Source: UBA5195 sp034432755 (GTDB taxonomy: Bacteria > Chloroflexota > Anaerolineae > Anaerolineales > Villigracilaceae). Taken from it: a DNA stretch of 64,000 nt. Location: NCBI GenBank assembly GCA_034432755.1, contig DAOUBQ010000098.1, forward strand, positions 1 to 64,000. Direction: 5' to 3'. The notes beneath the pieces were generated by a model, which did no database searches, had not been told where the DNA came from, and was given only the letters and a program-made list of their open reading frames with translations. The position numbers were made by a program, and so were the translations under genes. Positions within the stretch are counted from its first letter, which is position 1. Each line of letters opens with the position of its first letter. This document shows positions 60,030 through 64,000 of this stretch, in pieces.

Positions 60030-60974
60030 ATGATTAACCTGTCTGAATTGCGTGTCTTTGTGGCCGCCGCAGAAGAGTTAAACTTCAGCCGGGCAGCACA
60101 ACGATTGAACCTTTCCCAATCCGCGGTCAGCCAGAATGTCCAATCCATCGAACGCGCCTATGGCGTGGAGTTATTTATTCGGCATGGGCGCTCGGTGCAG
60201 TTGAGCGAAATCGGCAAAACCATCCTTCCCATCGCACGCGGGGTTCTCAATTCGACGCGCATCCTGGAAGATGCGCTGATCAACGCCAAAGGAGAAATTT
60301 CAGGCACTCTCTCAATTGGCTGCGCCACCACCTGCGGGCGTTATTTCGTTCCCAACTTGCTGGCCTCCTTTCAGGGCAAATACCCGCATGTGCGCACGCG
60401 CATCACCCCAACCGACCGGGCGCAAGTCATCGAAGGCGTACTAAACCAGGCCTTCGACCTGGGCATCGTAGGCCGCAAAACTGAACACCGCGAAATCGAA
60501 AGCCAGCTGTTGCTTGAAGACCGGGTGGTTATGATTGTGCCTGCCAACCATCCCTGGGCCAACCGCGAACAGGTTAGCCCGCAGGAGGTGTTGGAGCAGC
60601 CCTTCATCAGCCACGAAAATAGTTCGGGAACTCACCAGGTATTGTTTGACCAACTACGGCAACACGGCATCGAACCAGAAAATCTGAACGTTATCACCGA
60701 GATGGGAGATGCCGAAGCGGTCGAAATGGCGGTTGAAAAAGGCATCGGAATCACCTTCATCTCCGAAGTGATGGCTGCACGCAGCCTGGCACTGGGCCGT
60801 GTGAAGAAGATTTCGGTGGAAGGCTTCAACCTGACCCAGAAAATTTACCTGGTTCGCCGCAAAGCGGAGACATATACACAGGTAGAAACCTACTTTTGGG
60901 ATTTCGTGCAACAAAACCGTGAAACCCTGGCGACTGAATTGCTTTACAGCCTGGCAAATGTAACTCCCGCTTGA
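60030..60974 (+). CDS. LysR-family transcriptional regulator
   Basis: A 314-residue regulator. N-terminal winged helix (1-60; ELRVFVAAAEELNFSRAAQR, then LSQSAVSQNVQSIE), a linker helix and the two-lobed periplasmic-binding-protein-like effector domain (90-295; GTLSIGCATT and GIGITFISEVMAA). The overall pattern resembles CysL/CbbR-like members, but the ligand is unknown. GAAAGG lies 8 bp before the ATG. The likely targets are itself and the Fe-S oxidoreductase downstream. Confidence 0.93.
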   Translation: MINLSELRVFVAAAEELNFSRAAQRLNLSQSAVSQNVQSIERAYGVELFIRHGRSVQLSEIGKTILPIARGVLNSTRILEDALINAKGEISGTLSIGCATTCGRYFVPNLLASFQGKYPHVRTRITPTDRAQVIEGVLNQAFDLGIVGRKTEHREIESQLLLEDRVVMIVPANHPWANREQVSPQEVLEQPFISHENSSGTHQVLFDQLRQHGIEPENLNVITEMGDAEAVEMAVEKGIGITFISEVMAARSLALGRVKKISVEGFNLTQKIYLVRRKAETYTQVETYFWDFVQQNRETLATELLYSLANVTPA

Positions 60975-61041
60975 AAAGTTATGCTAAACTTACAGCATGA
61001 AATTGTCAATTTTCATGCTCGTCGCAAAATACGAGGAAAAT

Positions 61042-61086
61042 GCGGCCATTCTCCTGACCGTCAGGAAATGACCGCGTTCTTTTTTC
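61042..61086 (+). terminator. Hairpin plus T run between lysR and the Fe-S gene
   Basis: GCGGCCATTCTCCTGA pairs imperfectly with TCAGGAAATGACCGC (61042-61075) and is followed by GTTCTTTTTT. It is either the lysR terminator or an attenuator of the downstream gene. A GCATGAAATTG..CAATTTTCATGC inverted repeat at 60997-61020 precedes it. Confidence 0.6.
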
Positions 61087-61149
61087 CACTCCCCATAACG
61101 CGGAAATCATTCCACTGTGGCGGAGTAACGCCGATAGAAAGGATAGGAT

Positions 61150-63144
61150 ATGCTGACGCTCGCCGAAAAAATACTCTTTGCCGTTGCAGTGCTGGTTTCG
61201 CTCTATTTCACCGGGCAAGGCGCCAGGCGCATTATTAAGAATATCGCAAGCGGCCAGGGCAAGCCAGATTGGAAACTGGTCGCTGGACAAGCCGCCCAGG
61301 CGATTTTCAAATTCCTAACCTTCCAGCCGGTCTTCCGGTTCCGATTTTTACCCTCGCTCTTGCATGGTCTCATCGGCTGGGGCTTCCTGGCCTTCCTGCT
61401 CATCAACCTGGCCGATTTGATTTACGGCTATACCGGCTGGCGAATGCTCGAAAGCACCGGCATTTTCGGCGATGGATACCGCCTGCTGGCCGATATTGCC
61501 AACGTGGCAATCCTGATCGGCATTATCGGGATGGCCGCGCGCCGCTTCATTTTTCGCCCTGAGTCTCTCACCACGCGCCAATCAACGTTGCTCCACCCCA
61601 GGGCAAGGTTTGGCATCCTGCGTGATTCCGCTATCGTGGCAGGGTTCATCTTCTTGCATAACTCTGCCCGCCTGTTGAGCGAATCCTTCTATGTAGCGCT
61701 GCATGAGCCTGACCCCTGGCAACCGTTCATCACAGCAGTCTCCAGGCTGTGGGCAAATGCGAATCCGACTGCGCTCCTGGCGGGAGAACATATCATGTTC
61801 TGGCTTTCGCTTGGCGCGGTGGTCGCCTTCCTGCCTTACTTCCCCTATAGCAAACACTTGCATCTGTTCTTCGCGCCGATTAATTTCGCGCTCAAACCCA
61901 AACGCAAATCCATTGGCGAATTGGGCTATATCAATCTCGACGACCAAAGCATCGAACAGTTTGGCGCAGCGAAAATCAGCGATTTAGGCTATGAACAGAT
62001 TGTGGATGCGTATTCCTGTATCATGTGCTTCCGCTGCCAGGAAGTTTGCCCAGCCTATAACACTGGCAAAGTGCTCAGCCCAGCGGCGCTCGAAATTAAC
62101 AAACGCTACACCTTCAACGTCGGCGGCGGGACCGATACGCCCCTGCTTGACCTGATTCCCGAAGAAGCAGTTTGGGCCTGCACCTCGTGCGGCGCATGTG
62201 TCGATATCTGCCCGGTCGGCAACGAACCGATGCGCGATATTCTCGACATCCGCCGCAACCTGGCAATGATGGAAAGCGCCTTCCCCAAACAATTGGAGAC
62301 CGCCTTCAGGGGCATGGAGCGTAACATGAACCCCTGGAATGTGCCGCAGGCCGACCGCATGAAGTGGGCAGCTGGGCTAAACGTACCCACCATCGAGCAG
62401 AACCCAGAGCCAGAGATTTTGTGGTGGGTGGGCTGCGCCCCGGCCACCGACGCACGCGCCCAGAAAACCGCGCATGCCTTCGTCAAAATTTTGAATGCGG
62501 CTGGCGTCAATTACGCGGTTTTAGGGAAAAACGAATCCTGCACCGGCGATTCAGCCCGCCGCGCTGGGCGCGAGGATATTTTCTTTGGGCTGGCTTTGGC
62601 CAATGTAGAAATCCTCAACGAAATCGCCCCCAAGCGGATTGTGACCACCTGCCCACACTGCCTGCACACCCTCAAGAACGAATACCCGGCCTTTGGCGGG
62701 AATTACCAAGTCATTCACCACACCCAACTTATCAACGAACTGGTTGGCGCAGGCAAACTCGCCCTCGAACCGCAATCTTCAATCGAAAATCAGCAACCGA
62801 AAATCACCTATCACGACCCATGCTATCTTGGGCGGCACAACGGTATTTACGAAGCCCCGCGCGAAATCCTGAAACAGGCCAACGCGCAAACCATCGAGAT
62901 GCCGCGCAACGAGGCCAAAGCCTTTTGCTGCGGCGCGGGCGGCGCGCAAATGTGGAAAGAAGAAGAACCCGGTAGCGCCAAAGTCAACCAAACACGCTTT
63001 GCCCAGGCCAAGGCCACCGGCGCTGCCACAGTGGCGGTAGGCTGCCCCTTCTGCCTGACAATGATGACCGACGCCAGCAAAGCCGATGGCGAAACCATGC
63101 AGGTCAAAGATGTGGCCGAATTGGTGGCCGAGCGTTTGAAATAG
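61150..63144 (+). CDS. Membrane Fe-S/CCG-domain oxidoreductase (HdrD/FadF-like)
   Basis: A 664-residue protein. The N-terminal membrane domain (about 1-240, five or six helices, nitrate-reductase gamma-like) would bind heme b. A dicluster ferredoxin domain (285-365) has CIMCFRCQEVCP and CTSCGACVDICP. Two CCG cysteine-rich domains follow: WWVGCAPATDARA with TCPHCLHTLK, and DPCYLGRHNGIY with FCCGAGGAQMW. This is the layout of HdrDE-like and FadF/EMR-type proteins that pass electrons from flavoproteins (for example ETF) or thiols to quinones. The thiolase 6 kb away hints at acyl-CoA oxidation, but only weakly. AAAGGA precedes the ATG. Confidence 0.85.
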   Translation: MLTLAEKILFAVAVLVSLYFTGQGARRIIKNIASGQGKPDWKLVAGQAAQAIFKFLTFQPVFRFRFLPSLLHGLIGWGFLAFLLINLADLIYGYTGWRMLESTGIFGDGYRLLADIANVAILIGIIGMAARRFIFRPESLTTRQSTLLHPRARFGILRDSAIVAGFIFLHNSARLLSESFYVALHEPDPWQPFITAVSRLWANANPTALLAGEHIMFWLSLGAVVAFLPYFPYSKHLHLFFAPINFALKPKRKSIGELGYINLDDQSIEQFGAAKISDLGYEQIVDAYSCIMCFRCQEVCPAYNTGKVLSPAALEINKRYTFNVGGGTDTPLLDLIPEEAVWACTSCGACVDICPVGNEPMRDILDIRRNLAMMESAFPKQLETAFRGMERNMNPWNVPQADRMKWAAGLNVPTIEQNPEPEILWWVGCAPATDARAQKTAHAFVKILNAAGVNYAVLGKNESCTGDSARRAGREDIFFGLALANVEILNEIAPKRIVTTCPHCLHTLKNEYPAFGGNYQVIHHTQLINELVGAGKLALEPQSSIENQQPKITYHDPCYLGRHNGIYEAPREILKQANAQTIEMPRNEAKAFCCGAGGAQMWKEEEPGSAKVNQTRFAQAKATGAATVAVGCPFCLTMMTDASKADGETMQVKDVAELVAERLK

Positions 63145-63194
63145 TAAGGGCATATAATACACCCGACATTTCAAAGTTTCAAGGAGCAAACCAC

Positions 63195-63560
63195 ATGTAC
63201 AAACAACTTCTCATCATCCTCTCGGTTATTGCCATTCTGGCGACCTTGTTCGGGGTGGCGGCAAACCCCGTTGGCCCAGAGAAAAAGAGCGTCACCCTGG
63301 TCAGCGTAGGCTATTACCACGAAAAAGGCGTGGTATTCAACTTTAAGGTGACTGGCGACTTCAAGGACAAGGAATTAAAAGGCAGTCTTAACGTTGACGG
63401 GACGACCATCAAAGTCTATTGCAAACGCAAAGAGGGCGACAAAAACATCAATGCCCTGTGTGTGGCTGCTTCAATTACCAACCGCCTGGCCGGAAAGCAA
63501 GGCGTCATCACCTTTGCCGGGTCCAACTTTACAGTCATCATCCCTGCCCGACCGCGTTGA
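63195..63560 (+). CDS. Small secreted or membrane-tethered protein, unknown
   Basis: A 121-residue protein with an N-terminal hydrophobic segment (5-23, LLIILSVIAILATLFGVAA) that is either a signal peptide or an anchor, then a small beta-rich domain (30-120) with strands VTLVSVGYYH, GVVFNFKVTGDF and GVITFAGSNFTVIIP. Two cysteines (VYCKRK and ALCVAA) could pair. AAGGAG lies upstream and TATAAT at 63153-63158. No family is recognised. Confidence 0.6.
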   Translation: MYKQLLIILSVIAILATLFGVAANPVGPEKKSVTLVSVGYYHEKGVVFNFKVTGDFKDKELKGSLNVDGTTIKVYCKRKEGDKNINALCVAASITNRLAGKQGVITFAGSNFTVIIPARPR

Positions 63561-63576
63561 CATCGCCTGAGCAAAT

Positions 63577-63612
63577 AAACGTCCCGAAGGTTCAATGACC
63601 TTCGGGACGTTT
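63577..63612. terminator. Bidirectional terminator
   Basis: AAACGTCCCGAAGGT (63577-63591) pairs with ACCTTCGGGACGTTT (63598-63612) over TCAATG, between converging genes. Confidence 0.88.
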
Positions 63613-63615
63613 GTC

Positions 63616-64000
63616 TTAACCACCAAAGAGTGTTTCCAGCCCCTCCACGCAGGCATCGCGCCAGGTTGTGTAATTGTGCGCGCCGCCGTTCTCGCGGTAG
63701 GTAAAATCGTAGCATTTTTCGGCCAGCAGGGCGGCCATCTTTCGATTGGGCGCGAGCAGGAAATCCATCGCTCCACAATCAAGCCACAGTCTGGCGTCCG
63801 GTTTGGGAAAATGACGTACCATCTGCATCGTCGTCGTTTCATGTCCCCATAGTTCGAATGCGCCCGCCTGACCAATCGCCTTTCCGAATACCTCGGGCAA
63901 CTTGAGCGCGGTAAACACGGACATCAACCCGCCCATCGAGGCGCCCATCACGCCATGCACACCAGGCTGTTTTTGGTAATCGAGCAGGTGCAGTTCGCGC
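63616..64000 (-). CDS. Esterase (enterochelin-esterase-like alpha/beta hydrolase), C-terminal part
   Basis: The last 127 codons of a gene whose 5' part lies beyond the window. The nucleophile elbow is GASMGG, the acid is probably in LWLDCGAMDFLL and the catalytic His in NGGAHNYTTWRDA. This is the pattern of the esterase D/Fes family (PF00756), which hydrolyses esters of siderophores, feruloyl sugars or small acyl groups. The frame remains open to base 64000. Confidence 0.8.
   Translation of the reverse strand, partial: RELHLLDYQKQPGVHGVMGASMGGLMSVFTALKLPEVFGKAIGQAGAFELWGHETTTMQMVRHFPKPDARLWLDCGAMDFLLAPNRKMAALLAEKCYDFTYRENGGAHNYTTWRDACVEGLETLFGG

Overview
The window looks like chromosome from a member of the Chloroflexota, most likely class Anaerolineae. 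This is an inference from style and gene content, not from a marker gene. The supporting features are moderately high GC, many membrane-anchored or lipoprotein extracytoplasmic enzymes (expected for a mostly monoderm lineage), two-subunit glycine dehydrogenase, stand-alone FHA, vWA and PP2C signalling genes, and long noncoding spacers full of degenerate dispersed repeats. There is no rRNA, phage, transposase or CRISPR array. One tRNA gene is present.

Layout. 1-4.8 kb: alpha-glucan phosphorylase, a UPF0316 membrane protein, tRNA-Ala(CGC) and a glycosyltransferase. 4.5-7.1 kb: a YtxH protein and an FtsK/SpoIIIE translocase on the minus strand. 7.3-9.1 kb: an HTH-NosL-like regulator divergent from a PCu(A)C copper chaperone and a SCO protein, sharing a palindromic operator. 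9.2-11.6 kb: a membrane rhodanese, a 42-residue membrane peptide and a multi-pass PAS sensor. 12.0-17.2 kb: MsrPQ methionine sulfoxide reductase, a DsbA-like protein, deoxynucleoside kinase, cupin, phosphoribosyltransferase and dual-specificity phosphatase. 17.3-20.0 kb: a vWA-FHA membrane protein with a PP2C phosphatase. 20.0-23.2 kb (minus): a MoCo-sulfurase-like PLP enzyme, a VOC protein, an unknown membrane protein and an APS reductase. 23.5-25.2 kb: ClpP and an aldo/keto reductase.

25.7-31.4 kb: two ABC exporter half-transporters whose motif degeneracies are complementary, as in heterodimeric exporters. They are separated by a lipoprotein with a papain-like Cys/His/Asp arrangement. 31.5-38.4 kb: a 44-residue membrane peptide, a decayed GH38 alpha-mannosidase, a C45 peptidase, a STAS-like protein, an SDR, RadC, a DapA-family lyase and a metallophosphoesterase. 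38.5-44.3 kb: a compact six-gene phospho-signalling operon (kinase-PQQ propeller, PP2C, J-domain/vWA fusion, zinc-ribbon FHA, an 80-residue protein and an OmpR regulator), followed by Hsp20 and FmdB genes.

45.4-48.9 kb: a NarL regulator, a GT-C-like membrane protein and threonine synthase. 49.3-52.9 kb: a tandem glycine riboswitch controlling gcvH-gcvPA-gcvPB. 53-64 kb: YibE/F protein, STAS-like protein, thiolase, two surface lipoproteins, VanZ, CBS, LysR, a membrane Fe-S/CCG oxidoreductase, a small secreted protein and the 3' part of an esterase cut by the window edge.

Most interesting are the 38.5-44.3 kb signalling cassette, the split ABC exporter with its protease-like lipoprotein, the HTH-NosL fusion with its palindrome, and three families of dispersed intergenic repeats. 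One short repeat of a further kind coincides with the nonsense codon of the mannosidase pseudogene. All start-site choices, promoters and terminators were read by eye. No searches were run.
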